64,000 nt of DNA, taken from the NCBI GenBank assembly GCA_041390145.1, contig JAWKQM010000012.1, positions 1 to 64,000 of the forward strand, read 5' to 3'. The notes beneath the pieces are model-generated. The model was not told the origin of the DNA, searched no databases, and saw only the letters and a program-made list of their open reading frames with translations. This document shows positions 17,401 through 25,407 of this stretch, in pieces. Within the stretch, counting starts at the first letter, position 1; each line of letters opens with the position of its first letter. Made by a program: the position numbers and the translations under genes. This DNA is from Gemmatimonadales bacterium. GTDB taxonomy: Bacteria > Gemmatimonadota > Gemmatimonadetes > Gemmatimonadales > GWC2-71-9.

Positions 17401-17924
17401 ACCTCGTGGCAGCCCGCCAGTCGCTGCAGCAGGCCATCCGGGAAATCGACGGCACCGCGCAGGCCATGTTCCTGGAGACCTTCACGGCGGTGCGTGCCAA
17501 CTTCCTGAACGTGTTCCAGACGCTCTTCGGCGGGGGCGAGTGCGACTTGCGCCTCTCGGCCGACGGCGACCCGCTCGAGAGCGAGATCGAAATCCACGCC
17601 GCCCCGCGCGGCAAGCGGACCCAGCGCATTCACCTCCTGTCGAGCGGCGAGCGGACGCTGGTGGCGGTGTCGCTGCTCTTCAGCATCTACCTGACGAAGC
17701 CGAGCCCCTTCTGCCTCATGGACGAAGTCGATGCGCCGCTCGACGACTCCAACGTGGGACGGTTCACCAAGCTGCTGGACGAGTTCAAGCACAGCAGCCA
17801 GTTCCTCGTCATCACCCACAACCCGCGCACGATGCAGGCGGCCGACGCGGTCTACGGCGTGACCATGCAGGAGCCAGGGGTGTCGACGATCGTGGGCGTC
17901 CGTCTCGGCGAGCCGGTGCTCTGA
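14454..17924 (+). CDS. smc: chromosome segregation ATPase SMC
   Basis: 1156 residues, full length for bacterial SMC. Walker A GPNGCGKSN lies at residues 31-39. Two long coiled-coil arms rich in Arg, Glu and Ala flank a hinge at about residues 505-625. The signature motif LLSSGERTLVAVSLLF near residue 1058 and Walker B FCLMDEVDAPLDD near residue 1085 complete the split ATPase head. SMC organises and segregates chromosomes together with ScpA and ScpB; neither lies in this window. The stop codon shares one base with the aroF start (TGATG). The antisense strand also reads as a very long open frame, which is a composition artefact. Confidence 0.97.
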   Translation: MKLSKLELSGFKSFADTVTLTFEEGVTAIVGPNGCGKSNVSDAVRWVLGEQSARLLRGGKMEDVIFQGAADRRPVNVTEVSLYLDNSDGTLPIAYQEVQITRRLSRSGHSEYLLNRATVRLRDIQDLLRGTGLGGDAGVVIEAKMIDLLLSDRADERRSLFEEAAGIGLYRDRKHSTERRLEETALDLQRVEDLVAEVQSQLRSLARQRGRAERHTKLMEEKFAVQLTLARRHLDRLTAEVRDKEARYAELAAALPDNRTALAAIEVEREEAARRRAAAEAARTDIARRLGEIRVTLGRLEGDLNLASERLANAGQRRVRALEERSVMEQRAQQALRERDIALQERDAAQADYDRIQAELQGRASVEDAVKTRLADQRAQVRQMEETLQRQAQTLRSLEGERAALETDLASLRDRAVQAATLRDGLRHELDATTQRRAALAAEAERLLAVHRAAAADAERARHLLAETREHEALARDDRRRAEEAVAQLSARHEALGELERDRVGLAPGAAALLSARDRFDGGVLGPLSDFLRTGAQDADIAEKLLGEWVHAVLVRDDATVRAIQDWHAASDAGAIVLLSAERGPAREGGSYPLEQTLRVEDPAAARWVRALLGGSEVLDPSGRALRRSNGAVLLSGGGAPSGPLRRRAELETLTGDLQAARATLTAAETAVATTVARLLELEAALSTATEAAEHAREAERVGGSARDDAERSVATRTRELQEAESQVVRITERLTASEARLGEVDAALTEGELSKVRLDEGLNVGRQQLAELEAEQESAREARVHWQVQLAHVEARLLGAGERLARAEQVGQEAAGSAATLAGELTQLEGDTATLTAEQATWQEERAERRVTLLELEAAAADAEESLSVAAEILDTAERKVHEDRERLEHSTEEHHRLQLELSEAAAERRRIIERVETEWKRPIDQLFDGAPFLDLDLETLESESARIVGALEGIGVVNPLAVEEHAEESKRLEFLSSQRDDLVAARQSLQQAIREIDGTAQAMFLETFTAVRANFLNVFQTLFGGGECDLRLSADGDPLESEIEIHAAPRGKRTQRIHLLSSGERTLVAVSLLFSIYLTKPSPFCLMDEVDAPLDDSNVGRFTKLLDEFKHSSQFLVITHNPRTMQAADAVYGVTMQEPGVSTIVGVRLGEPVL

Positions 17925-18964
17925 TGCTTGTCGTCATGCGGCACGACGCGCGGGAGGAAGAGATCCAGGCGGTCGTCGAGACGATTCGGTCCATGGGCTA
18001 CGAAGCGCGCCCCATGCCGGGCCGGCAGCGGACCACCGTGGGCATCGTCGGCAATGACGGCCGCGTGGACGGCACCAGGCTGACCGCCCTGGCCGGCGTG
18101 CAGGAACTGGTGCACATCACCCAGCCCTACAAGCTGGTCTCCCGTGAGTGGAGGCAGGAGTCGACCATCGTCCGCCTCCCCGGCGGCCTGACCATCGGGG
18201 GCGACGAGGTGCCGGTCATTGCGGGCCCCTGCTCCGTCGAGGGTGAGGCACAGCTGCTCGCCGCGGCGCATATCGTGAAGGAGGCGGGCGCCACGCTCCT
18301 CCGCGCCGGCGCCTTCAAGCCACGGAGCTCGCCCTACTCGTTCCAGGGGCTGGGTCAGGAAGGGTTGAAGCTGCTGGCGCTTGCCCGCCGGGAAACCGGA
18401 TTGCTGATCGTGACGGAAGCCGTGGATCCCGAAGGGGTCGACGCGGTGGCCGAGGTGGCCGACATCATCCAGATCGGCGCGCGCAACATGCAGAATTACT
18501 CCCTGCTCCGCCGGGCAGGCCGGGCCGGGAAGCCGGTCCTGTTGAAGCGCGGAATTGCCGCGACCATCCAGGAGCTGCTCCTGGCCGCCGAATACCTGCT
18601 GGCCGAGGGCAACGCCGATATCGTGCTCTGCGAGCGGGGCATCCGGAGCTACGACACCCAGAACCGCAATCTTCTCGACCTGAGCGCCATCCCCACGGTG
18701 CATGCGCTGTCCCACCTGCCGATCATTGCCGACCCGAGCCATGGCACTGGCCGGAGGGACATGGTTCCCTCGATGGCCCGGGCCGCCGTAGCCGCCGGCG
18801 CCGATGGCCTGCTGGTGGAGGTCCACCCTTCGCCCGAGCAGGCGCTCTCCGACGGCGCGCAAAGCCTCCGGCCGGAGCAGTTTGGGCAAATGATGGGAGA
18901 GCTGCGCCTCATCGCCGACGCGATCGGCCGGCGAATCGCGGAACCGGCCGGGGCGCGCACGTGA
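17924..18964 (+). CDS. aroF: 3-deoxy-7-phosphoheptulonate synthase with N-terminal ferredoxin-like domain
   Basis: 346 residues. It catalyses the first step of the shikimate pathway, phosphoenolpyruvate plus erythrose-4-phosphate to DAHP. Residues 1-75 form a ferredoxin-like regulatory domain as in the Thermotoga enzyme, where it gives tyrosine feedback control. The barrel holds PVIAGPCSVEGEAQ near residue 91, GAFKPRSSPYSFQGLG near residue 127, IQIGARNMQNYSLL, and the metal-site motif IADPSHGTGRR near residue 268. The start is the ATG sharing one base with the smc stop; a longer in-frame reading into smc is rejected. The stop overlaps lolA by four bases. Confidence 0.95.
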   Translation: MLVVMRHDAREEEIQAVVETIRSMGYEARPMPGRQRTTVGIVGNDGRVDGTRLTALAGVQELVHITQPYKLVSREWRQESTIVRLPGGLTIGGDEVPVIAGPCSVEGEAQLLAAAHIVKEAGATLLRAGAFKPRSSPYSFQGLGQEGLKLLALARRETGLLIVTEAVDPEGVDAVAEVADIIQIGARNMQNYSLLRRAGRAGKPVLLKRGIAATIQELLLAAEYLLAEGNADIVLCERGIRSYDTQNRNLLDLSAIPTVHALSHLPIIADPSHGTGRRDMVPSMARAAVAAGADGLLVEVHPSPEQALSDGAQSLRPEQFGQMMGELRLIADAIGRRIAEPAGART

Positions 18965-19614
18965 TCGGCTGCCGCGCGGCCCTGATCGGCCTGGCCGTCG
19001 CCCTCGGCACCGCGCCGGCGCACGCCCAGCGCGCCGATTCCATTGTCCAGCGCACGGCGACCATCTACCGGCAACTGCATTCCCTCACCGCCAGCTTCGA
19101 CCAGGTGGTCAGCAATGAGATGCTCGGCACCTACAACAGCCAGGGCCGGCTGGCGCAGTCGGGGCCGTCGCGCCTCTCGATGCGGTTTACCGATCCGGCT
19201 GGCGAAGCCATCGTCATCGATGGCACCTCGATCTGGATCTACACGCCGAGCACCGCACCAGGACAGGTGCTTCGGGCGCCGATCGTGCGCGCGGCCGGCT
19301 ACGGCGTAAACCTGCTGGGATGGCTGCTCGATCGGCCGACCGAGCGCTATACGGTGAGCTACCTGCGCGCCGACGATATTGCGGGAACCGCCGTCGATGT
19401 CCTGCAGATGACACCGGCGGTGGAAGGCCTGCCCTTTACCTCGGCCACGCTGTGGCTGGCAAAGAGCGATGGGCTGCCCCGGCGCATCGAGGTCTCCGAG
19501 CCGTCGGGAAACCACCGGACCCTTACCCTCTCGAAGCTGCGCACCAATGTGACCCTTCCACCGGACACGTTCGTCTTCACGCCACCGAAGGGCGTGAAGG
19601 TCATCGACCAATAG
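18961..19614 (+). CDS. lolA: outer-membrane lipoprotein carrier protein LolA
   Basis: 217 residues with a signal peptide ending AHAQ at about residue 22. Periplasmic LolA carries lipoproteins from the inner-membrane LolCDE complex to the outer membrane. Seen: the N-terminal helix YRQLHSLTASFDQVV, then GRLAQSGPSRLSMRF and IVIDGTSIWIYTP, typical of the open beta-barrel fold. The start codon is GTG overlapping aroF. It is direct evidence for a diderm envelope. The 3' end overlaps the convergent DUF2520 gene by 14 bases. Confidence 0.9.
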   Translation: MIGCRAALIGLAVALGTAPAHAQRADSIVQRTATIYRQLHSLTASFDQVVSNEMLGTYNSQGRLAQSGPSRLSMRFTDPAGEAIVIDGTSIWIYTPSTAPGQVLRAPIVRAAGYGVNLLGWLLDRPTERYTVSYLRADDIAGTAVDVLQMTPAVEGLPFTSATLWLAKSDGLPRRIEVSEPSGNHRTLTLSKLRTNVTLPPDTFVFTPPKGVKVIDQ

Positions 19615-20455
19615 CGGCCCGCAGCACCGACTCCACCTCTCCCGCCATCCCCTCCTCGAGTCCGGCCCGGCGCGACAGCGCCAGCGCCTCCAGGCCGACC
19701 ACCGCGTAGAGCGCCCGGTCGCCCGGCGACAGCGCGGCGAGGTGGGCCACCACGGTCGCGGTGTCTCCGCGGCGGATCGCGCCGGTCAACGCCTCCGCCG
19801 GAGCGAGGTCGTCGAGATTGTCTGCCGCGCCGTGCAGCAGCGGCAGGTAGATCCGCGAGGCCAGGTCGGCCGGCACACCCGCCTCCTCCGCCAGCCGCAC
19901 CGCCACCCCCATCAGCGTCACCGTGTAGTTCGCCACGAGCGTCGCCCCCACGTGGTACGCGGCCTTGGCGCCGGACGGGATGCTCACCGGCGTCATCCCG
20001 AGGAGGCCCGCCAGCTGTTCGGCGGCCGCCAGCGCCCGGTCGTCACCCTCGATTCCCGCATAGGCGCCACGCAGCCGCTCGGGGGCCGCCGTGGGGTCCG
20101 ACACCGACTGCAGGGGGTGGAAGGACCCGCGGCCCACAGCGGTTCCCTCCAGCGCCTGGAGCGCGTCCCGATCGAGTAGCCCGGAGAGATGCAGCACCGC
20201 CTGCCGGGCGGTCAGACTCGCCTCGGTGGCGAGGCGCGCGGCAATCGACGGAATCACCCCGTCCGGGGTGGCAATGATCACGATGTCGGCGTCGCGACAG
20301 CCGCCGGCCCAGTCGTTGGCCTGCACGACGAGCGGCGGGGGGACCGGCTTCGCCCGTCGGCCCAACAGGGTCACCGACGTCCCCGAACGCGAAAGGGCCA
20401 GGGCAATGCCCTGGCCCATCCGGCCGGCGCCGATGACGGCGACGCGAATTGGCAT
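19601..20455 (-). CDS. Rossmann-fold DUF2520 protein
   Basis: 284 residues. The N-terminal NAD(P)-binding motif VIGAGRMGQGIALAL (residues 6-20) is followed by LGRRAKP and by IVIIATPDGVIPSIA near residue 60. The C-terminal half matches DUF2520, an all-helical domain related to the 6-phosphogluconate dehydrogenase/ProC fold, with SFHPLQS near residue 112. It is probably a dehydrogenase or reductase of unknown substrate. It starts four bases after the ctp stop, as last gene of the rpmE-prfA run. It overlaps the end of lolA on the other strand. Confidence 0.85.
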   Translation of the reverse strand: MPIRVAVIGAGRMGQGIALALSRSGTSVTLLGRRAKPVPPPLVVQANDWAGGCRDADIVIIATPDGVIPSIAARLATEASLTARQAVLHLSGLLDRDALQALEGTAVGRGSFHPLQSVSDPTAAPERLRGAYAGIEGDDRALAAAEQLAGLLGMTPVSIPSGAKAAYHVGATLVANYTVTLMGVAVRLAEEAGVPADLASRIYLPLLHGAADNLDDLAPAEALTGAIRRGDTATVVAHLAALSPGDRALYAVVGLEALALSRRAGLEEGMAGEVESVLRAAIGR

Positions 20456-20459
20456 GGAT

Positions 20460-22100
20460 CTACTTCCCGGCTGGTACCGGATGCGCGGGGGCCAGCGACA
20501 GGAGCGCCTTCGGAGTGGACGCCTTCGTCAGGAGGCCGAGCGCCGTCTGCACCTGCGGGTCGTCCGCGGCCCGCCGCTGGAACTCTGCGGACCGGCCGAA
20601 GACATACCGCGCAATCACGTACCCGAGCTGCGCATCGACCCACCGTGCGGCGCCGTTGAAAGTGGCCTCGCTCACGTCGACGCCCTTGGCGCGCAGCCTG
20701 GTGTACACCTGGTTGCGCATGGCCGGCGTCACCGCGAAGTTGGGCGACTTCAGCGTCCCCGCGTTCTTGAGTTCGAGGGCGTAGGTGGTCATTACGTCGA
20801 AGTAGGCCGGGATATCGGCGCCGAGCGCATCGCGGAACGCGCGTTCGGCGGTGGTGAACGTATCCTGCTGCACAACGATATCCGGCACGATGCCGCCACC
20901 GCCGAGCACAATGCGGCCGTCGTCCGTCTTGAACTCGGGAAGCGCGAGGGAGTCGCCCTTCGCTTCCAGCACCGAGTCGGGGACGATGCCGCCGTTCTGG
21001 GCCGCGAGCATGGCCTGGATCATCTGGTCCCGCTGGTCCGACGCGGTGCGCTGGATGGTCCGCCCGCTGGGAGTGTACCACCGTGCGGTGGTCAACTTGA
21101 GCGCCGTGTTCTGGTCGATGCGGAACACCGACTGGACCAGCCCCTTGCCGAAGGTCGGCAAACCGACCACGAGGGCACGGTCGTGGTCCTGGAGTGCGCC
21201 GGCGATGATCTCGGCCGCGCTGGCCGAGTACATGTCCACCAGCACCACAATCGGCATGTCCGGCCACGCCTGCGGCTTCGTGTCGGAGTAGACCTCCGAG
21301 GAGCCCGCCGCGCGCCCGCGAGTCGAGACGACTTCCTGGCCCGGATTGAGGAAGAGATCTGAAACGTCGACCCCCTCATCGAGCAGGCCGCCGGGGTTCC
21401 CGCGAAGATCCAGGATCAGGGAGGTGGCGCCCAGGCCCCGCAGGCTGTCGATCCCGGAGCGAAGCTCACTCGTCGAGGCCTGGCTCACGGTGGAGAGCGC
21501 GAGGTACGCGATGTGGCCGGAGAACAGCGTCGGGGAAATGACTGATCGATTGTGGATCTGCGCCCGCGTGAGCTTGAATTCGATCGGCCCATCCACGCCC
21601 GCCCGCCGCACCGTCAGCACCACGTCGGTCCCTGCCGGCCCGCGCAGGGTAGAGACCGCCTTCTCCGACGAGTAATCCTGCGTGGTGGTGCCGTCGATGG
21701 CCGTGATCTGGTCGCCAGTCTGGATCCCGGCCCGCTCCGCCGGCGTGTCCGGCAGCGGTGCGACCACGGTAATCCAGCCAGCGCGCACCTCGATCTGGAT
21801 GCCGAGTCCGCCGTAGTTGCCGGTCGTGGTCTCGGTCAGCGCCTTGTAGTTGTCGCCCTGAAGGAGGTCGGTGTAGGGGTCGTGCAACTCCTCGAGCATT
21901 CCGACGGTGGCCTTCTGGTAGAGGGCCGCCTCGCCGATGCTGTCGACGTAGTACGTCTGCACGCGGGCGAGGACGTCATCGAACAGGCGGGCGCTCTGGT
22001 AAACGCCGCCGTCGTTGGTCACACCGCGCTGCAGCAGCCACCCGCCCGAAAAGAATGAAATGCACGCCACCGCCAGAATGAGTCCCCACCGTTGCTTCAT
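20460..22100 (-). CDS. S41 family C-terminal processing peptidase
   Basis: 546 residues. An N-terminal membrane anchor (residues 5-25) keeps it on the periplasmic side. A PDZ domain follows (GGLGIQIEVRAGWITVV near residue 100, PAERAGIQTGDQI). The catalytic domain has the nucleophile serine in YSASAAEIIAG and the base lysine in TFGKGLVQ, the Ser-Lys dyad of CtpA/Prc proteases. Such enzymes trim or degrade envelope proteins from the C-terminus. The start is MKQRWG: GGAGGA lies six bases upstream and ATGA overlaps the tmk stop. A start four codons earlier is less likely. Confidence 0.93.
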   Translation of the reverse strand: MKQRWGLILAVACISFFSGGWLLQRGVTNDGGVYQSARLFDDVLARVQTYYVDSIGEAALYQKATVGMLEELHDPYTDLLQGDNYKALTETTTGNYGGLGIQIEVRAGWITVVAPLPDTPAERAGIQTGDQITAIDGTTTQDYSSEKAVSTLRGPAGTDVVLTVRRAGVDGPIEFKLTRAQIHNRSVISPTLFSGHIAYLALSTVSQASTSELRSGIDSLRGLGATSLILDLRGNPGGLLDEGVDVSDLFLNPGQEVVSTRGRAAGSSEVYSDTKPQAWPDMPIVVLVDMYSASAAEIIAGALQDHDRALVVGLPTFGKGLVQSVFRIDQNTALKLTTARWYTPSGRTIQRTASDQRDQMIQAMLAAQNGGIVPDSVLEAKGDSLALPEFKTDDGRIVLGGGGIVPDIVVQQDTFTTAERAFRDALGADIPAYFDVMTTYALELKNAGTLKSPNFAVTPAMRNQVYTRLRAKGVDVSEATFNGAARWVDAQLGYVIARYVFGRSAEFQRRAADDPQVQTALGLLTKASTPKALLSLAPAHPVPAGK

Positions 22101-22732
22101 GACTTCCTCCAAAGGTCAGGCCGCACGTTCCGCACGGCCGTCCAGGCTGCCTCGAGCAGGCGCTCGGGGCTCCCGGTGCCATCTAAGTGTACAATGCCGG
22201 GGCCGGTGACGCCGACATAGGCCCGGCAGATCCGCTCATGAAATTCGCCCGACTCCCGGTCGAGCCGGTCCAGCGCCTTGCCGGCCGCCTCCTGCCTCCC
22301 CCGCCCCACGCCAGGCGGGAGGTCCAATATCAGTGTGATGTCCGGCCGCAGGCCCCCCGTCGCAGCGGCGTTTCCCGCAGCCACCAGCGCCTTGTCCAGC
22401 CCCCGGCCAACCACCTGGTAGACTTCGGTTGACAGGGTGAACCGATCGGCCAGCACCACCTGCCCGGCGGCGAGCGCCGGCCGGAGCACCTGTGCGGTCA
22501 AGTCAGCCCGTGCGGCGAGGAACAGGAAGAGCTCGGCCACCGGGGCGACGGTGTGGTCTGCCTCCAGCAGCGTCTGGCGCACCGATTCGGCCAGTGCCGT
22601 GCCGCCGGGCTCCCGCACCACCACCGGGGCCTGCCCGGAGGTCGCCATGCGAGCGGCAAGGGCGCGGATCAGGGTGGACTTGCCCGAGCCCTCCGGACCC
22701 TCGACCACGACGAACAGCCCGGGATCGGCCAT
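22097..22732 (-). CDS. tmk: thymidylate kinase
   Basis: 211 residues. It phosphorylates dTMP to dTDP for DNA synthesis. The P-loop EGPEGSGKSTL lies at residues 10-20, VVREPGGTALAESVR (the DRX-type dTMP-binding region) near residue 38, and LADRFTLSTEVYQ near residue 94. It lies between the YlbF-like gene (one-base TGATG overlap) and ctp (ATGA overlap), so the three are probably co-translated. Confidence 0.96.
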   Translation of the reverse strand: MADPGLFVVVEGPEGSGKSTLIRALAARMATSGQAPVVVREPGGTALAESVRQTLLEADHTVAPVAELFLFLAARADLTAQVLRPALAAGQVVLADRFTLSTEVYQVVGRGLDKALVAAGNAAATGGLRPDITLILDLPPGVGRGRQEAAGKALDRLDRESGEFHERICRAYVGVTGPGIVHLDGTGSPERLLEAAWTAVRNVRPDLWRKS

Positions 22733-23082
22733 CAGAGCGTGATGATGTTGCTCGTGGCGCCCTGTTCCATCCCCTCGCTGATATCCTGATTGACCTTCGT
22801 CATCAGCTTCTCGAAATTGGTGCGGGCCACCGCGTAGGCCTGGCCGGTCGCGCTGAGCTCGAGTTCCCGGACCGCGTCCTCGTACGACGACATCGTCTCG
22901 GGGTCGGGATTCTCGCCGGCGGCCATCATCTTCTCGACCTTGGTCGCGAGCTGCTGGATGGCGTCGAGCTTGGCCACCGTGGGGGCATCCTCACGCAGCG
23001 CCTGCTCCGTGCGCCGGAGGGTCTTGTACTCCGTCGACTGGCCGATCTGGCGGCCGAGGTCCTTCGCCTTCTCCGAAATCAC
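22732..23082 (-). CDS. YlbF/YmcA family protein
   Basis: 116 residues, almost wholly helical, matching the Com_YlbF family. In Bacillus YlbF, YmcA and YaaT form a complex that affects RNase Y and development; a comparable role in this diderm organism is not shown. Seen: AKDLGRQIGQSTEYKTLRR at residues 5-23 and a C-terminal LMTKVNQDISEGMEQGA. No cysteines for the Fe-S clusters of the Bacillus complex are present. It overlaps prmC by four bases and tmk by one. Confidence 0.75.
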   Translation of the reverse strand: MISEKAKDLGRQIGQSTEYKTLRRTEQALREDAPTVAKLDAIQQLATKVEKMMAAGENPDPETMSSYEDAVRELELSATGQAYAVARTNFEKLMTKVNQDISEGMEQGATSNIITL

Positions 23083-23936
23083 GACGTCTCACTCCTCCGC
23101 GCGAGCACAAAGCGCGCGCGGTCATAGAGGTCCAGGTGTACGACCGGGGCGATCCACCCTGCCTCGGCCGCAAGGGAGGCCACCTCGGCCGCCCGATGAC
23201 AATCCACTTCAAGGGCAATCCACCCGCCCTGCTTCACCACATCCCGCCCAGCCACCAGCAGGCGGCGGGTGGCGTCGAGCCCATCCTCACCGCTCTCCAG
23301 CGCCTGTCTCGGCTCCCAGTCCCGCACCGCAGGGTCGAGCGCGCGATACTCGCCACCGGTGAGGTACGGCGGGTTTGCCACGAGCACGTCGAGCGATTCC
23401 CCCTGCAGCGGTTCCAGGAGGTCGCCCAGCCGCCATTCCACGGTGAGCCCGGCGCGCTGGCCGTTCTCACGCGCCTGCGCGATCGCGTCGGGTGAGGCGT
23501 CCGCCCCGATCACCCGATCGTAGCGACCCTCCTGGGCCAGCGACAGGGCAATGCAGCCGCTGCCGGTGCAGACGTCAGCAACGACGCCGACCGGCATTCT
23601 ATCCAAGACGAGGGCAACCAGCCCTTCGGTTTCGGGCCGCGGGAGGAGCGCCCGGCGGTCAGCCGCCAGTTGCAGGTGCCGAAAGCCGATGTTCCCCGTC
23701 ACGTAGGCCAGTGGCTCCCCCGTGGCGCGGCGCGCCACCAGATGCGCCAGTCGATCCACGTCCTCGGCGGTCAGGACCCGATCGAGGCGCAATCGCGCCT
23801 GCCCCGGCGCAAGACCCCAGGCCGCCTCCGCGAGCCTTGAGGCCCCCCGGCGCGCGCTGGGTACCCCGGCCCCGCGAAGGGCCTCTGCGGCGCCCTCGAG
23901 GGCGGCTGCCGCGGTCACCGGCGGGTCAGCGACCAC
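23079..23936 (-). CDS. prmC: peptide chain release factor N5-glutamine methyltransferase
   Basis: 285 residues. It methylates the GGQ glutamine of release factors; its substrate gene prfA lies directly upstream and overlaps it by 11 bases. Seen: the SAM-binding VADVCTGSGCIALSLA near residue 117 and the catalytic NPPYLTGGEY near residue 185, which recognises the target glutamine. An N-terminal helical domain covers residues 1-80. Confidence 0.95.
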   Translation of the reverse strand: MVADPPVTAAAALEGAAEALRGAGVPSARRGASRLAEAAWGLAPGQARLRLDRVLTAEDVDRLAHLVARRATGEPLAYVTGNIGFRHLQLAADRRALLPRPETEGLVALVLDRMPVGVVADVCTGSGCIALSLAQEGRYDRVIGADASPDAIAQARENGQRAGLTVEWRLGDLLEPLQGESLDVLVANPPYLTGGEYRALDPAVRDWEPRQALESGEDGLDATRRLLVAGRDVVKQGGWIALEVDCHRAAEVASLAAEAGWIAPVVHLDLYDRARFVLARRSETS

Positions 23937-24990
23937 TCGCCGCCTCTTCCTGACGGCTCGCCACGCGGAGCGCCTCGACCACTTCTTCGATGTGCCCGTC
24001 CATGATGTCCGGGAGGTTGTGCACCGAGAGGTTGATGCGGTGGTCCGTCACGCGACTCTGCGGATAATTGTACGTCCGGATCTTGGCCGAGCGGTCGCCG
24101 GTGCCGACCATCGCCCGCCGATCCTGCGAGCGGGCCGCTTCCTGCTCGGCAATCATCCGGTCCAGCAGGCGCGCCCGCAGGACTTCCATGGCCTTGAGCT
24201 TGTTCTGCAGCTGCGACTTCTGGTCTTGCTGACTGACCACCAGCCCGGACGGCAGGTGAGTGATCCGAACCGCGCTGTCGGTGGTGTTCACGCTCTGTCC
24301 CCCGGGGCCGGACGAGCGGAAGACGTCAATCTTGAGGTGGTTGGGATCGATCTTCACGTCCACCTCCTCAGCCTCGGGCAACACCGCCACCGTGGCGGCA
24401 GAGGTGTGGATACGGCCCTGGGTCTCAGTGGCGGGGACGCGCTGCACCCGGTGAACCCCCGACTCCCGCCGCAGGCGCCCATAGGCGTCCTGTCCGCGCA
24501 CCGCGAAGATGACTTCGCGCAGACCGCCGAGCGAGGCACCGCTCTCCGAGATCAGTTCGATCCGCAAGCCGTGCCGCTCGCAGTACCGGGTGTACATGCG
24601 GTAAAGGTCCGCCGCGAAGAGCGCCGCCTCGTCCCCGCCGGTGCCTGCCCGGATCTCGACGATCGCGTCACGGTCGTCCAGCGGGTCCCGGGGCACCAGC
24701 AGCTCATGCAACTCTGCCCTGGTGGTCTCCACCTGGGCCGGGAGCCGCTCGAGATCGACCCGCGCCAATGCCACAAGCTCGGGATCGGCTTCCTGCGCCA
24801 TTTCCCGAGCCTGAGAAAGTTCATCCTCGAGCCGCCGAAGCAACTCCGCCGTGCGCACGATCGGCACCAGCCGGGCGTGTTCCCGTCCAAGAGTCGTCAG
24901 GCGCTTCGAATCACGGGCGGTGGCGGGGTCGGACAGTTCCCGCGACACCTCCTCCGCCCTGGCCAAGGCCTGGCGGAGGCGCGCCTCCAT
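23926..24990 (-). CDS. prfA: peptide chain release factor 1
   Basis: 354 residues. RF1 releases completed proteins at UAA and UAG. The codon-recognition PAT tripeptide is visible in RVPATETQGRIHTSA near residue 182, and the catalytic GGQ in SGPGGQSVNTTDSAVR near residue 227. It lies between rpmE (three bases upstream) and prmC, whose product modifies this GGQ. Confidence 0.97.
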   Translation of the reverse strand: MEARLRQALARAEEVSRELSDPATARDSKRLTTLGREHARLVPIVRTAELLRRLEDELSQAREMAQEADPELVALARVDLERLPAQVETTRAELHELLVPRDPLDDRDAIVEIRAGTGGDEAALFAADLYRMYTRYCERHGLRIELISESGASLGGLREVIFAVRGQDAYGRLRRESGVHRVQRVPATETQGRIHTSAATVAVLPEAEEVDVKIDPNHLKIDVFRSSGPGGQSVNTTDSAVRITHLPSGLVVSQQDQKSQLQNKLKAMEVLRARLLDRMIAEQEAARSQDRRAMVGTGDRSAKIRTYNYPQSRVTDHRINLSVHNLPDIMDGHIEEVVEALRVASRQEEAASGR

Positions 24991-24993
24991 GCC

Positions 24994-25212
24994 CTACTCC
25001 TTTGAAGCGTCGGCGCCTGCCTGGTAACGGCGGCGGAACCGATCGACGCGACCAGCGGTGTCCATCAGGCGCTGCTTGCCGGTGTAATATGGATGGCACT
25101 TCGCGCACACTTCGACGTGGATCGAGGTCGCCGTCGAGCGGGTCTCGAATGTGTTGCCGCAGGCGCAGAGGGCCGTCAGCTTCTTGTATACGGGATGAAT
25201 GTCGGCCTTCAC
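24994..25212 (-). CDS. rpmE: 50S ribosomal protein L31, zinc-binding form
   Basis: 72 residues. Four cysteines are present: CAC at 16-18 and CAKC at 36-39, the C+ form that binds zinc. The IHPVYKKL start and HPYYTGKQRLMDTAGRVDRF end are typical of L31. The start codon is GTG, with AGGAG about seven bases upstream. It is first gene of the run rpmE-prfA-prmC-ylbF-tmk-ctp-DUF2520. Confidence 0.96.
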   Translation of the reverse strand: MKADIHPVYKKLTALCACGNTFETRSTATSIHVEVCAKCHPYYTGKQRLMDTAGRVDRFRRRYQAGADASKE

Positions 25213-25278
25213 GGGGAGCTCCTGAGTGCATCGGGTGGTCGCCGAGGCCCGGAGTGGGCCAGGGTTCGCAAGCCGGGA

Positions 25279-25307
25279 AAGATAAACGAGTTACAGGCCG
25301 AACGGAA
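25279..25307 (-). promoter_or_regulatory. possible promoter of the rpmE-prfA run
   Basis: On the minus strand TTCCGT (25307-25302), a 17-base spacer, then TATCTT (25284-25279). The -10 box is reasonable; the -35 box is poor. It lies in the 195-base gap between the divergent rpmE and crp-like genes, which holds no gene. Confidence 0.4.
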
Positions 25308-25349
25308 GCGCCCACGGCCCCCCCGCCGGCTGGGACGGGGCGCCACGAA

Positions 25350-25378
25350 TTGACTCCGCCTCTCCCTCTAAGTAACGT
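25350..25378 (+). promoter_or_regulatory. possible promoter of the Crp/Fnr-family gene
   Basis: TTGACT (25350-25355), a 17-base spacer, then TAACGT (25373-25378). It gives a leader of about 25 bases before the GTG at 25408. The -35 is good, the -10 is moderate. Confidence 0.5.
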
Positions 25379-25407
25379 CCCTGCTTCCACTTCCACGCTG
25401 AGGCCAA

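Noticed and set aside
14463..17819. Minus-strand open frame of 1118 codons
   Set aside because: It mirrors smc, whose ATPase motifs are complete. No domain is visible in the antisense frame.
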